This document shows positions 10,158-21,660 of a stretch of DNA of 64,000 nucleotides, piece by piece. Location: NCBI GenBank assembly GCA_963989385.1, contig OZ022501.1, forward strand, positions 93,418,979 to 93,482,978, in the 5' to 3' direction. A program made the translations under genes and the position numbers. The notes beneath the pieces were generated by a model. It was not told the DNA's origin. It ran no database searches and saw only the letters and a list, made by a program, of their open reading frames with translations. How positions within the stretch are numbered: position 1 is the stretch's first letter; each line of letters starts with the position of its first letter. Origin of the DNA: Ctena decussata. Its lineage: Eukaryota; Mollusca; Bivalvia; Lucinida; Lucinidae.

Positions 10158-10964
10158 AAGGACACAGACAAACAGTGCAGATCGATCCAGATCAGACGTC
10201 ACAGAAGGCAATTTAAAAAAAAATGATAAAAGAAAGAGACCCCCCCCCCCACCCACCAAATGATAAATAGGCTGGTCCCCATTATAAGTACAGACGACTC
10301 CACTAGACATAAATGGGTCAAAATTCATATGGTGCATTTGCAGTTTGGGTGAAACTGTACTTTCTCTGAACCTGCGCGTGTGCGCATGATGATCAGAGCT
10401 TAAAACGTTACCAATGTCCACTAAACCCATAAAAAGGTAATTTTTGTTTGAGTGGCTACATTGACTTTTGAAAGGACAACAACATGGGAAACCCATAGTC
10501 GTGTGGCATTTTAAAGTCTAAGAAAAAAGTAGATCCTCATCAGAGCGGCTGAATGCTTTCCTTTTTACATTGACTACGTTAATTTTTTTTATTAAATACC
10601 ATTAATTGCTACATAAATCAACATCCCTTGCATAGAAAATAGACCTGTCTAAGTTTTAAGTAGAAGAGTCCGCCGGGCTTCAACAATACAATACAATACA
10701 ATAGAGTTTATTGGACTTAAACAGCACAGTGTTTCTCGTCCTACAATACCAACTCAGTGGCGACCCAGGTGTTAGTAAGCAAATCCAACTAAATTAAATC
10801 AAAACTACAATTGAAGTGTTTCAAAACAGGTTTCAAAACCATTGAAGTGTTAATTGATTACCGCCTTTCTAATCGGTTGCTTTCTTTAATTGGTTCACTA
10901 ATTGATAGTTAAGATCAATTACATAATCTTCCAATCTTTCTGTGTTCAATGAATTGTGACAATT
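10158..10964. other. No gene recognised; 3'-tail-like repeat
   Basis: Around 10682-10745 there is (CAATA)n followed by GAGTTTATTGGACTTAAACA, typical of the 3' tail of a retroposed repeat. The rest is unremarkable. Confidence 0.4.
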
Positions 10965-11204
10965 GAGCCATGACACGACAAAACCAACAAAGTGACATGT
11001 TAGCCCAGCGAAGGCTCAGATCAGCCCGAGCACCTGCTCATTGTGAAAACAGAAGTTTCCCTGTCAGAAAGATGGTAGCTGAGACCGTTAGCTTTCCTAT
11101 AAGCGCACAGCAAAGACTCTGATCAGGCTAGGCGGATGCCCGGCCAGATCCGAGTCCTCGCTGAGCGCACTTGCAATTTTGTTAGTTTTGTCGTGTCACG
11201 GCTC
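10965..11204. mobile_element. GAGCCGCGAC hairpin MITE, copy 3 (diverged)
   Basis: GAGCCATGACACGACAAAAC to TCGTGTCACGGCTC. Several substitutions in both arms suggest an old copy. Confidence 0.85.
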
Positions 11205-11960
11205 ATATGTACATGATGGAAATCTTTATTTCAAAATCCAGTAGGCCATAGGCCCATGAGGATACAACATATATACAACAATTTATGACAGACAGTGCAA
11301 TGGACAAGCAATACAACTAACATAATGCTGACTAATTCATATACCCACAATGCTATGCCAAATAATCAGAGTTTCAGCAAGAAAAGAAAATTTAAAATGC
11401 GAAGTACTGCTTAATTGCCAATAACTGGCTGGTTCCCAGTCTTAAATGCATAACAAATGTCCCGGACAACATTGTGTCAACGTAGCTGCAAAACCATTGC
11501 ATCAACGTTGAATCAACATCCTCGGCATCTTTGCTAAATCATGACATTTAAGATTATTCATATTAACACCGATATGTATGCAATAATAGAAAACAAATAC
11601 ATCTCATTGTCATGAAAAAAATGATGAAAACGTAGGTAGCTTCCTAGTGTTTACTCCAATTTCGGATTCTCCCTTTTCGCTTTCTCTTAAACATTTTATT
11701 TTCTTTTGCGCATACACAATTTTGTCAACTTAGAAAAATAAATTAGTCTTTTTTATTTAAAAACTGCAAGATGCTGCATAAAATATCGTAAAAGTAGATC
11801 AGAACAGTTGTGTTCCGTAAAATATATCGTCAAGAATTTATAACAGAGACAATATCAAACGTTATGACTTACATTTATTCAAATTTTTGTCTGAGTGGCT
11901 GCATTGACTTTTTGGAGAACATGTCCCTAGTGTAATTTCGCCTATGATTTGTCCCATCTC
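11205..11960. other. No gene recognised; repeat tails
   Basis: At 11218-11300, ATGGAAATCTTTATTTCAAAAT...GGCCATAGGCCCATGAGG resembles the tail at 17455-17520. A CAACATTG-family fragment lies at 11465-11525. Confidence 0.4.
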
Positions 11961-12181
11961 GGGCCGTATTCATGAAGCCACTTAAGTCGTTGCTATGCTG
12001 TTGCTAAGGCCAAATATCTATAACGGAGATTCCCTACAACTATGAAATTTGCTCTGGAGGAACAGTCTTTGTAAGACTGTTCCCCCAGACCAAATTTAAT
12101 AGTTGTAGGGAATCTCCTTCAAAGAAATTTAGCCTTAGCAACGGCATAGCAACCACTTAAGTCGTTTTATGAATACGGCCC
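11961..12181. mobile_element. GGGCCGTATTCATG hairpin MITE
   Basis: Ends GGGCCGTATTCATGAAGCCA and ATGAATACGGCCC are inverted. The inner arms (CTTAAGTCGTTGCTATGC; GGAGATTCCCTACAACTAT) are also mirrored, so the whole 221 bp folds on itself. CTC flanks both sides and may be a 3-bp target duplication. Confidence 0.85.
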
Positions 12182-12589
12182 CTCGCTTTCTTCTGACTCG
12201 ATAGCTGCAAAACATGTCACTTTTCAACATAAAACAGGGCTGGATTTTCAATTTTATTTGTTTTATAGTATAAATATGGTTTTTACACATGCCATTCCGC
12301 ATAAAATACATACTTTACCAAAGATGAAAAAAAGGAAAAGTTAGAGTTATTCAACAGTATAACGTATAGGATCATTGCATCCATGTACTGAAACTAGAAT
12401 CCTTTAAAGTGTTTTATCATATGACGTCGTTGTTGTTCAGTTGATAGCGTTGTGTCATAAAAATCGTATGACCACACGTGTACACGTAACGTCATTGACA
12501 ACGTCCATGTCAACAATGCGTTTTCTTATTGAAATAATGTTCAGTTTGAGGGCGTTAAAATCCCATTTTAATGAGTCAAATGATAAACA

Positions 12590-12680
12590 GAATCTTACAC
12601 TCGTGGTCATTTCATATGAAATTTATGAAACTCGCTCGTTTCATAAATTTCATATGAAATGACCACTCGCGTGTAAGATC
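12590..12680. repeat. Near-perfect 91-bp palindrome
   Basis: GATCTTACAC..GTGGTCATTTCATATGAAATTTATGAAA is mirrored around GCTCGC. The open frame through it is a by-product. Confidence 0.8.
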
Positions 12681-13215
12681 CTCTTTATACATGCCAGTAT
12701 ACAATTTTAGAGCAATCCTAAAAGAATTTATACCTAGTGCAATTTCTTTTTTATTTCTTGTTCAACGGTAGCATCTAATGTGGGACAAACAAAAGGTATT
12801 CAACATATGATACATACTTCACCAAAGATGAAAAAAAGCATATCAAAAGTTATGAGTTGTTCAAAAGCATAATGTATAAGACCATTGCATCCATATACTG
12901 AAGCTAGAATCCTTTAAAGTGTTATATATGCCTGTAAATAGTTTCTAGAACAATCTTGAAAAACTTATACTGGATGCAATCTCTCCTTTATTTTTTCCTC
13001 GTTGGAAGCATCTGATGTGGGTCAAACGGAAAGGCTATCTGAGGTGCTTCTAATAAATCTAAAAAACTAGTTAATGTTTTTTGTTGTTTTTTTGAAAACT
13101 TAAGCTTCAACCTTGTTAACACTTTATACAATTTTATTCTTCAGTATTGTAAGTCGGTTCTGATGTAGAAAAAATAAGGAACAGTTAAAAGTCCAGGCAT
13201 ACTTTTATTTTCTTT
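12681..13215. other. No gene recognised; diverged local duplication
   Basis: About 12800-13030 repeats 12290-12430 at low identity (CATACTTCACCAAAGATGAAAAAAAG; GACCATTGCATCCATATACTGAAGCTAG). A diverged segmental repeat without coding signs. Confidence 0.5.
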
Positions 13216-13219
13216 TTTG

Positions 13220-14125
13220 GATATATCGCAGTTTCGACTTAGTTACTCGAAATTTTAACTTAGTATCTCAAAATTTCGACTTAATAAGTTGAAATTTAGA
13301 CATAATATCTCGAAAGTTTGACTTATATAACTCGACATTATGACTTATTAACTCGAAATTTCAAGTCGCAACTCGAAATTTCGACTTACTAGCCCGAAAT
13401 TTTGTCTTAGTATCTCGAAATTTCGACTTCTTTACTCGAAATTAACGCGAGTAAATAAGTCTAAGTTTTGAATTAATAACTCGAAATTTTGACTTTGATA
13501 CCCGAAATTTCAGCAAGGTGTCTCGAAATTTCTAAAAAAAAATGACATGAAACATGTATAATGCAATATGAATATTGTTAAACAAGGGGATACTAAGTCG
13601 AAATAACGCCGACGCTAAGTCGAAATTTTAGATTCCGCGACAAAACAAAATCCGTAGATTTTACGGTAGAATCAAACTGACCTGGCAAACAGCTGCCAGT
13701 CCATTTCCCAATATACTTACGGGCGTTTGCCTGTAGAATTTTTTTGGAAATTACGATATGGTAGTGTTATGTTACTGGCCGCCCTCAAAAATACCTGAAT
13801 TTATAGTATTGAATGGCATTTTGACCAAAACAACGCCTGTTCTATTCTATTCTACTCTGCCTGATAATTTCTTGCAAACTTTTACGGGCGCCCGTAAAAC
13901 TAACGGTAAATGGACTCGCAGCTGTCTGCCAGGTATTCTATCGTAAAATCTACGGAAATTTTTTACACTGTCATATGTCGAAATTTCGAGATACTAAGTC
14001 TAAATTATGAGATACTTGGTCAAATTTTCGACAAAATAAGCCGAAATTTCGAATTTAATGAGTTGAAATTTCGATATAAGAGACAAATTTAGAGATACTA
14101 AGTCGAAAGTTTGAGATATCAAAAA
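13220..14125. repeat. Degenerate 'TCTCGAAATTTCGACTTA' array, split by a MITE
   Basis: About 20-bp units combining CTCGAAATTTCGAC with TTAGTATCT recur on both strands at 13220-13640 and 13975-14125. A CCGTAG-family MITE sits between the halves. Confidence 0.75.
13646..13968. mobile_element. CCGTAGATTTTACGG MITE, copy 1
   Basis: AAATCCGTAGATTTTACGGT and the mirrored ACCGTAAAATCTACGG-type end (GTAAAATCTACGGAAATTTT) enclose paired blocks GGCAAACAGCTGCCAGTCCA and GGACTCGCAGCTGTCTGCC. Other copies are at 22066, 31507 and 35183. Confidence 0.85.
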
Positions 14126-14398
14126 AAAAAAAGTATGCCTGTGTCTCACCTAAATACTCTTTCGTAGAAAATACTATAAAGGTGTGTTAACAATTTTCAA
14201 ATCAAAAAGCAATAATTTTTTCTCTTTTCTTTTTTTCTTTTCAATCTTATTTTGTTTTACAATAATTTATATTTTAACTCATGCCACATATGTTACATTT
14301 CAACATTTTTGGCACGTAACTGTTTATGCCGTAAAGAGGGACGGCACTTGTATAGAAATAACAGAATGTGATTTTCAGCGAGAAACCATGAAATAATC
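14126..14398. other. No gene recognised
   Basis: AT-rich, with a T-rich tract at 14218-14260. The frame at 14184-14396 looks like chance sequence. Confidence 0.4.
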
Positions 14399-14695
14399 CA
14401 GGGGCTACCTGGACTGAATTAGAACCCATGACGCAAGATAAATATGAGTCATGGGTATGAAAACCACAGATAAAACAGTATTTACGGTTAGACTACTGAG
14501 CTATTGAACCACATGGTCGACCTTTGACATTTTTTCCTGTTAATTTGATTCATCTCCGAATCTACCCGGAACCGTCGAGACATGTATCCACGATGGCCAG
14601 CAAGTGTCACAGGGCAGGAAAGTGGCCCGACAAGGACTCAAACCCAGACCCTCTCGGTACCTGAGCTACAGAACCACACGGTCGATATTTGACAA
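14399..14695 (-). mobile_element. tRNA-like SINE fragments
   Basis: On the minus strand, GTGTGGTTCTGTAGCTCAGG (box-A-like) and GGGTTTGAGTCC (box-B-like) lie at about 14690-14625. A second diverged piece (CATGTGGTTCAATAGCTCAG) lies at about 14515-14490. Confidence 0.55.
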
Positions 14696-15040
14696 TGTAG
14701 AAAGAAGGTATATAATCGCTTAAAAAATATAACAAAATTTAATATTAATTTAAAACTAGACTGATTCAAGCAAAAGAAAATAAACAAACATTATAATTAT
14801 TGGTTTACTGTGTTTTATTTGTATAAACACATGAACGTATTTCTTTATTATTATTATTATTATTATCATTATTATTTTTATTATTGTAGTTGTCATTCAT
14901 TATGGTTAGAATATTTATTCGAATAAAAGCGGTATTCATTTTTTTATTTATTTGCTACAAATATTATTGAGTTTATATATTGATACATTATAATTTTATT
15001 TACCGTAAATATTCGGACACCAGTCTAAAGCAAATAGATT
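14696..15040. other. AT-rich stretch with (ATT)n microsatellite
   Basis: TTATTATTATTATT at about 14845-14885 within AT-rich sequence. No gene. Confidence 0.7.
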
Positions 15041-15270
15041 GAGCAGCGACACGACAAAATATACAAAGTAGCATGTGCGTCCAGCGAAGACTCAGATCAG
15101 CCTGCAGTCTAATCATAATCTTCGCTGTGCCCTTAAAGGCTGGTTAAGGGTCTAAGGAAATGGCTAGCTCCATGCGGATAGCGAATACTCTGATCACCTG
15201 GACGGATGCCCAGACTGATCTCAGTCTTGCTCTTCGCTGGGCGTACATGCCACTTTGTAGGTCTTGTACC
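15041..15270. mobile_element. GAGCCGCGAC hairpin MITE, copy 4 (strongly diverged)
   Basis: GAGCAGCGACACGACAAAAT opens it, and GCTGGGCGTACATGCCACTT lies near the eroded right end. Several deletions in the arms. Confidence 0.7.
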
Positions 15271-16175
15271 CTTCAACAGTCATTTGATCATAGTCTACAT
15301 TGTTTGAAAATTGCTTTATAAGGTTAATAGATGGTTTGTGTGTTTGTTTTCTATCTACAAAGAGAAACAACTTTTGTGACTTTTCTGTTTGCTTCCCTGG
15401 AAACGGAAGCCCTTTCGACGGGGTTCATTTTTAAAAAATGCTATAAATGGAGCAAACCAATTTCTTTAAGATATATACCAATGGAGAAGAAAGAATCTGA
15501 TACAAAAACTGAAAATAACAGCAAAAATAAAATCACCGTGCCCGAAAACTAATTGAAAGTATGGTATATGCTTATTATGTGATTGGTCTTAATTTCCCCT
15601 TCTTGAGTAATTGAGCAAAGTAAATCACCTATTATGTTTTATATCAAACAGCTTCGAAACAATGTAATTTTGTCAAAACAAACACATGTTGTCTTAATCC
15701 GTCCCCTAAGCTTGGATTTTCGGCCTATCAAAGATGCTTATTAAAGTCTTAACAATAGACCATCAATTATTAAATATGTTTGAGACGTACCGCTCAAATT
15801 GGTTTGCTATTGTTTACCTATTCCGCAGGCCATTAGACTTACAATTGAGTATAATGGCTTCTGCACGGAGAATGATTGAGCTTTACACCTTTATCAATGG
15901 ACCGTGGCAATGGCTTCGGAAGCATATGACACCTCCCTAAATATCGGCATAGCGCACCAGAATGGCACCTGTGTCTTTTAAATAGAGACAGTTTAATTAT
16001 TGAGACATAAGTGCCGTTGGGTCTTAAAACAAGTATATGTGAAATTGTTGTCCATCATTCTGAAATTGAGTTTAAACAAACTTTGTTGATTTTTATTATT
16101 TGACAATTCCAAAGGATTGTTTGTATAGCTAACGTTTTTGTGAATATTCAGTTTAACAAATTGTGAACTCTGCTA
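15271..16175. promoter_or_regulatory. Non-repetitive upstream region of the forkhead gene (candidate promoter/5' region)
   Basis: Apart from a short GACTTTTCTGTTTGCTTCCC repeat piece near 15378, this is one of the few stretches without recognisable elements. It directly precedes the forkhead start codon. TATTCAG at 16145-16151, 24 bp before the ATG, could be a splice acceptor, so a 5' untranslated exon may lie further upstream. No TATA box is evident. Regulatory role is inferred from position only. Confidence 0.3.
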
Positions 16176-16329
16176 ATGGAAATGTATCATTCCTCTGTGG
16201 GTCTTGTTGACCAGACTTTTGACTATGCTGGTGCTGCTGCTGCAGATCTTCATGATCATGTGACTATGGATGTGACATCATCTTCATCAGATGAATCACA
16301 GAAAGATTCCTCCAAAGATGATTCTATTG
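16176..16329 (+). CDS. FoxE-like forkhead transcription factor, exon 1
   Basis: Encodes residues 1-51 plus the first base of codon 52: MEMYHSSVGLVDQTFDYAGA, then an Ala stretch, a His-containing segment and an acidic Ser-rich stretch (SSSSDESQKDSSKDDS). The start is ATG in CTAATGG, with an in-frame TGA at 16164-16166 just upstream. The exon ends before GTATGT at 16330, a consensus donor. Phase matches exon 2 exactly: G + AC gives Asp52, with no stop created. The acidic, Ser-rich N-terminus precedes the DNA-binding domain encoded entirely in exon 2. Confidence 0.85.
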
Positions 16330-16449
16330 GTATGTATTTGTTTTGTTTTATAAACAGGCTATTTTGCGTCTGTCCGTGATCTCAAGGGTTCAAAGGACAT
16401 ATATTTTATCGTGATTTTGGATCAATGCGAACCGTTTGTGACCACATTT

Positions 16450-16685
16450 GAGCCGTGACGCGACAAAACCAACAAAGTGGTTTTGTGCCCAGCGCAGACT
16501 CAAGATCACCCTGGGCGTCCGCCCAGTCAGATCAGAGTCTTCGCTGTCCGCATGGAGGTAGCTTAGACCCTTTGCTACCCTTTCAGCGCACTGTGAAGAC
16601 TCTCATCAGACTGGGCGGATGCCCAGGCTGATCTGAGTCTGCGCAGTGCGCACAACCACATTGTTGGTTTTCTCGTGTCGCGGCT
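16450..16685. mobile_element. GAGCCGCGAC hairpin MITE, copy 5
   Basis: 236 bp from GAGCCGTGACGCGACAAAAC to CTCGTGTCGCGGCTC, only 120 bp downstream of the exon 1 donor. Confidence 0.9.
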
Positions 16686-16703
16686 CATATCTATAAAGGG
16701 GTT

Positions 16704-17328
16704 CATAGAATAACCGAAAAGCACAGAAATACCGAAAAGCACCTGAATAACCGAAAAGCAATTTCAAAAATTAGTTTTAAATGAGAATAATTATTTAAGT
16801 AAGTCTTTTCGGGGTTGGAAATCATAAGTAATACAGTACTATTTGTGATATTTTTTCAGTTCGAATGTCGTACTATAATAGCATTGTAACAGAAAAGGGC
16901 GATGATAATTTTCAGCATTTCTCCCAGTGCTTTTCGGATCATAACAAGGCATGGGAACTGTCATCTGCTTTATGTAAAAACAAAACAAAATCACAATCAG
17001 TAAATGAAATAGCATGGTTGTGAATAGTCAAAAACAGTTTAATTCATATATATGTACTGAACACACTATCAGTCTTAGACACAAAATTAAATAGTAAACA
17101 TGACTAGTTTCAAGTGCTTTTCGGTTATGTTAGTGCACTATTTTTGTGGATTCACATTGTCAATTATTGTGAAACCAAGACAACTGTAGTCTGTAACATA
17201 ACTCTTTTCAGTGCATCTTTAACCCATGAAAATAATACTACATTGATAATTTTTAACTGATATTTTAAAATTGCTTTTCGGTTATTCAAGTGCTTTCCGG
17301 TATTTCTGTGCTTTTCGGTTATTCTATG
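16704..17328. mobile_element. 625-bp element with ~60-bp terminal inverted repeats
   Basis: The left end CATAGAATAACCGAAAAGCA (with further ACCGAAAAGCACCTGAATAACC blocks) is mirrored by TGCTTTTCGGTTATTCTATG at the right. Interior copies of AAGTGCTTTTCGG also occur. No transposase frame. Confidence 0.85.
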
Positions 17329-17439
17329 TACCGTCTATAAAGTACCATACGGCTTATTTTATTATCCATGATGTATCATATGGTAATTGTTAAAGAAAAG
17401 GGCGCATAGATAAATAAGAAAAAAGCTACTCGAACCTGC

Positions 17440-17610
17440 TGTGTGTGCAGAATAGATAGATAGATACTTTTTAAATGCATTAGGCCACGATGGCCCATAA
17501 GCACATATACATATACCATACAGAATATATATATTACAGGATAGCGGGAGGCAAACTTGAGGTATTGTTGTTGTTGACATGAATTCTCCCAATGTTGGGA
17601 CACCTCGTTG
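17440..17610. repeat. Retroposon-like tail (GATA)n
   Basis: GATAGATAGATAC, then TTTTTAAATGCATTAGGCCA and TGGCCCATAAGCACATATAC. Similar in kind to 11218-11300. Likely the 3' end of a SINE or LINE. Confidence 0.4.
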
Positions 17611-17654
17611 CCGAGTTGAACAACTGTACTGTAGTAATCATTGATTTAATAGTC

Positions 17655-17825
17655 TACATTGGCGGATCCAGAGGGGGTTCGGGGGGTTCAAACGAACCCC
17701 CTCTTCAGCATAAATTATTTCATTTTCATGGGGAATTTCAGCAAAAATTGGTCGAACTGCGCAAATCGAACCCGCTCATCAGCTAATTTGAACCCCCTAT
17801 TCAGAAGTCCTGGATCCGCCCCTGA
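17655..17825. repeat. Short inverted-repeat element (GGCGGATCCAGAGGGG ends)
   Basis: GGCGGATCCAGAGGGGGTTC at the left and CCTGGATCCGCCCCTGAG at the right are inverted. The interior repeats CGAACCCCCTCTTCAGC and GAACCCCCTATTCAG. Non-autonomous element by structure. Confidence 0.65.
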
Positions 17826-18600
17826 GTCTAGTATTGTAGGTTTGAAATCATAAAATGTCCCATCACCCTATTTACAGTTTATGAATATGTACAGTTCTCT
17901 CACAGAGTTAAAAACAGTTTATGAATATAAAAAGGACGTAAAAGTGTCTCTGACTAACAGTCTCTAAAAAACTTCTTATAAAATTAACCATTATTCAAAG
18001 GAAATTAGAAAGGAATAAACAAGTAAATAGAAAAAAATAAGAAGGTCTGGTTCTACCTTATCCTAATATTTATGTCCCCCCACCAAAGGTGAGGGGGGAC
18101 ATATTGTTTTCAGTGCGGTTCCCGGGCGTCGGCGTCGGCGTCAGCGTCGGCGTGACAGTTTCTTGCGTGCGCGATATCTCTTGAACCAATGGCTGGAATT
18201 TCACCAAACTTGCATGGATACATCATTTGGACAAGTTTAAGAGCTGATTAGATTTTGGTGACCTTGGCCTCATTTTCAAGGTCACTGGAGGCCTTAGATG
18301 ATAATTTCATGTACCAACATTGCATGCACTATATCTTTTGAATCAATGGATGAAATTTCACCAAACTTACATGGATACATTATTGGGACAAGTTTAAGAG
18401 CTGATTAGATTTTGGTGACCTTGACCTTAATTTCAAGGTCACTGGAGGACTTAGATGACAATTTCATGTACCCATGTAATCTCCTGAACCAATAAATGGA
18501 TTTTCACCAAACTAAAATGGATACATCATTGGGACAAGTTTAAGAGCTGATTAGATTTTAATGACCTTGACCTCATTTTCAAGGTCACAGGAGGACTTAG

Positions 18601-19866
18601 CAAGGTTGGCAAATGACCGGTCAATATGAGTATTGACCAGACCGGTGGTCATTACTGGTTATAACCGGTTATTACTGGTCGATTGGTGGTCGATTGGTCG
18701 ATTGAAATAACCATGGTCATAGAAGATACTTAGCATTTGTTATCCTATTTTTACTGGAGTCTATAAACAGAGTTAAAATAGTTTCAATACAAGATAATAC
18801 AGGCTTAATTGAAAATGTGTTTTATGAGTTGTGTTGCTCAGAATTGTATTTAAGAGGCCGTAAAACATACAAAATCTGAATGTTAATAGTTTCAGATCTT
18901 CAGTCTCAATCAGACTGAATCATTACCACCCAACTTTCAGTTCAGACTAGAGACCTCTAACTTATTTTCTGTAACCATTAAAAAAAAAAAAAAATAGGAA
19001 AGCAAATGCAAGTAATAAAAAATAATAAATTTTAAAAGTAGCTTTTTCATATTCATTAAAAATATTCAGCTCAGTAACTAATTTAACTGAAGCAGTTAAC
19101 TGAATGAAAGTACAAAAAATGAAACAATTTACTTCAAAGAGATCATCTTGTTCAAATTAGTGATGCTCTATTAGCTAAAATGCAAATTGGTCTGGCTTCT
19201 TACATAAGACAAAAGTGTGAAAATTGTAATGAAAACACTAACTGTTAAACAAGGGTTAATTCTAACTTTAACTGCCCCAGAACAAACAAAACTGTCAAAA
19301 TACTGGGCCTGTCTCTCAAACTGAAGAAGGTGTGTCCAGTTTACGAGAATTATCCAATCACTGGTCTTAAAATGCACAGGGTAATTTTGTGACACCTGTG
19401 TTTATTTAGATGTGTGAAAGAGTGGCCATTCTGTTATCAGTGAAGTTAATAATTAAAGTTAATCAAAGTGTCATAATAGTATCAAAATGAAGCCGCAAGA
19501 CCCTATATGGAACTTCTATTCTGCCCTTGATGATGAACAAAAGACTGTTGTTAGGTGCCTGGACTGTAATGCAGAAGTCAGTGCTAAGGTCTTGAGACTG
19601 ATATCACACATGATGAGTACCCTTGGCAGGGACGAAACAGTTCATTTTTTTCTTTTTTCAATACATAGAACATTTTAAAACCTGACCAAATATATCAGTC
19701 CACCATTAAAACACAAAGAACCACTTAAAATTTCCAATCGACCATTCTGACTAGTATTGACCAGTATTGACCAGTATTGACCACTTTGGGGAGTATTGAC
19801 CAGGGCGGTTATAACCGGTTAAAACCACTGGTTAAAACCAGGGGTGGTTTCGACCGCCCAACCTTG
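18601..19866. mobile_element. Non-autonomous hAT-type transposon nested in the tandem-unit element
   Basis: Perfect 8-bp target duplication GGACTTAG at 18593-18600 and 19867-19874, with terminal inverted repeats CAAGGTTGG / CCAACCTTG. An 8-bp duplication and short TIRs are hallmarks of the hAT superfamily. Subterminal AGTATTGACCAG and GGTTATAACCGGTT motifs are repeated at both ends. A remnant BED-type zinc finger frame remains at 19487-19678. At 1266 bp it is far too short for a full transposase, so it is an internally deleted copy. Confidence 0.9.
19487..19678 (+). pseudogene. Truncated hAT transposase, BED zinc finger remnant
   Basis: A 63-residue frame contains DPIWNFYSALDDEQKTVVRC, CLDC and a later L..ISHM. 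This is the W..F...KT..C..C......L..H layout of the BED zinc finger that opens many hAT transposases. The frame stops soon after, with no catalytic or dimerisation region. Its position inside an element with hAT ends supports the identification. Confidence 0.6.
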
Positions 19867-21037
19867 GGACTTAGATGTGAATTTCTTGTACCCGTTATAT
19901 CTCCTGTACCAATGGATGGAATTTCATCAAACTTGCATGGATACATTATTGGAATAAGTTTAAGATCTGATTAGATTTTGGTGACCTTGACCTCATTTTT
20001 AAGGTCACTGGAGGACGGATGAAAATTCCTTGTACCCTCTATATCTCCTGAACTAATGGATAGAATTTCACCAAACTTGCGTGGATACATCATTGGGGCA
20101 TGCTTAAAAGCTGAATAGATTTTGGTGACCTTGACCTCATTTTCAAGGTCTCTGGAGGACTGAGATGACAATTTCCTATTATGACAATACATGTATCTCA
20201 TGAGCCGATGGATGGAATTTCACCAAACTTGCTTGGATACATCACTGGGACTAAATTAAGAGCTGATTAGATTTTGGTGACCTTGACTCATTTTCAAGGT
20301 CACTGGAGGACGTAGATAGCAATTTCTTGTACCCTTTATATCTCATGAACCAATAGATGGAATTTCACCAAACTTGCATGGATACATCACTGGGACCAGC
20401 TTAAGAGCTTATCAGATTCTGGTGACCTTGACCTCATTATCAAGGTCACAGGAGAACTTAGATATGTGAAAATTTCACTGAAGTTGATATATCTCATTAG
20501 CCTTTGGCTTGATTTCCACTTTACTTTCATAGATATACTTTTGGGACAATCTCAAGAGTTTACTGTGTTTTGATTACCTTGACCCCATTTTCAAGGTCAA
20601 AAACTAACTTAAAAATGCTTTTTTTTTCTCTTGAAAATTAGTTATATCTTGATCCAATTGACAGATATTCATCAGACTTGCAGGAATATATTGTTGTGAC
20701 AGGTTTAAGACATGCTTAGTATTTGGTGACCTTGACCCATTTTTCAAGGAAATAGTCATATATGTAGGATATCTTTAGAACCAGTGGATAGATTTTCTCC
20801 AAACTTGCTTAGATAGTTTACTTGTACAGGCTTTATATTCATTATAGGGAATGGGAAATGGGCTGGTGGGGGGACATCAGTTTTTCTCTGAAAAACATTT
20901 CTAGTTTTTCATTTTTTTTAATTATTAAAGATCCGGGCTGCAGAGGCTGAAAGGTATGGGATGCCGTTTTACTAGAATTATTTATTCCCTACTATGAAGC
21001 TAATATTAATGACATATTTTAAATAAAATTTGTTATA

Positions 21038-21660
21038 TTCCGGTGAAAATTAAGTGTATTTCGGTAAACAAATATGTATAATTTGGTATTCCGGTATATT
21101 GCGGTGTATTTTGGTATATTCCGGTAATTAAGTGTATTCCGGTATTTCTAGTAACCGTACTTATAGAAATCCATTAACATTTATGGATAGCCATAATTCG
21201 AAATAGTGATATCCATAATTCGAATCATTGATAGTCGTAATTATTTATTGATATCCATAATTCAAATTACGGATATGGATACTCAATAATCAAAATGAAT
21301 TATTGATATCCATAATTCGCGTGATGGACATCACTAATGCGATGTACGGATATCCATAATTCGATTAATGGACATCAATAATTCGAATTATGGATATACA
21401 GAAGTCTGCCTATAAATGGATATCACTCTTTCGAATTGTTGATAACAGTAAATCAAATTAGTGAAATCCATAGTTCGAATAAGTGATACCCATTACTTTA
21501 GTTTAGATTTCTTGATATTTATAATTCGACATATGAATATCTCCATGTCTGTCCGTCCGTCCGTCCGCGGTTACTAGAAATACCGGAATACACGAATATA
21601 CCGGAATATACCAAAATACACATATTTGTTTACCGAAATACACTTATTTTGACCGGAATA
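21038..21660. mobile_element. Foldback element: inverted 'TATTCCGGTA' arms around a 'CCATAATTCG' array
   Basis: The left arm (TATATTCCGGTGAAAATTAA; GTGTATTTCGGTAAACAAAT; CCGGTATTTCTAGTAACCG) is mirrored by CGGTTACTAGAAATACCGG..TTTGTTTACCGAAATACAC..ACCGGAATATA on the right. The interior (21170-21540) is a degenerate array of GATATCCATAATTCGAAT on both strands. Confidence 0.75.

Larger units (their letters stand above)
18071..20905 (+). mobile_element. Tandem-unit repeat element with GTCCCCCC ends, copy 2 (interrupted)
   Basis: Begins with a terminal hairpin (TATGTCCCCCCACCAAAGG mirrored by TGAGGGGGGACATA), then GGCGTCGGCGTCGGCG. It continues as ~146-bp units containing TGGTGACCTTGACCTCATTTTCAAGGTCACTGGAGGAC, and ends TGGTGGGGGGACATCAG..AACATTTCTAG. 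Split by the hAT element at 18601-19866. Later units are more diverged than earlier ones. Confidence 0.85.

Noticed and set aside
15331..15552. 73-residue frame upstream of the forkhead gene as a possible exon
   Set aside because: Includes a dispersed repeat piece, has Lys/Asn bias, and shows no domain or clear splice sites.
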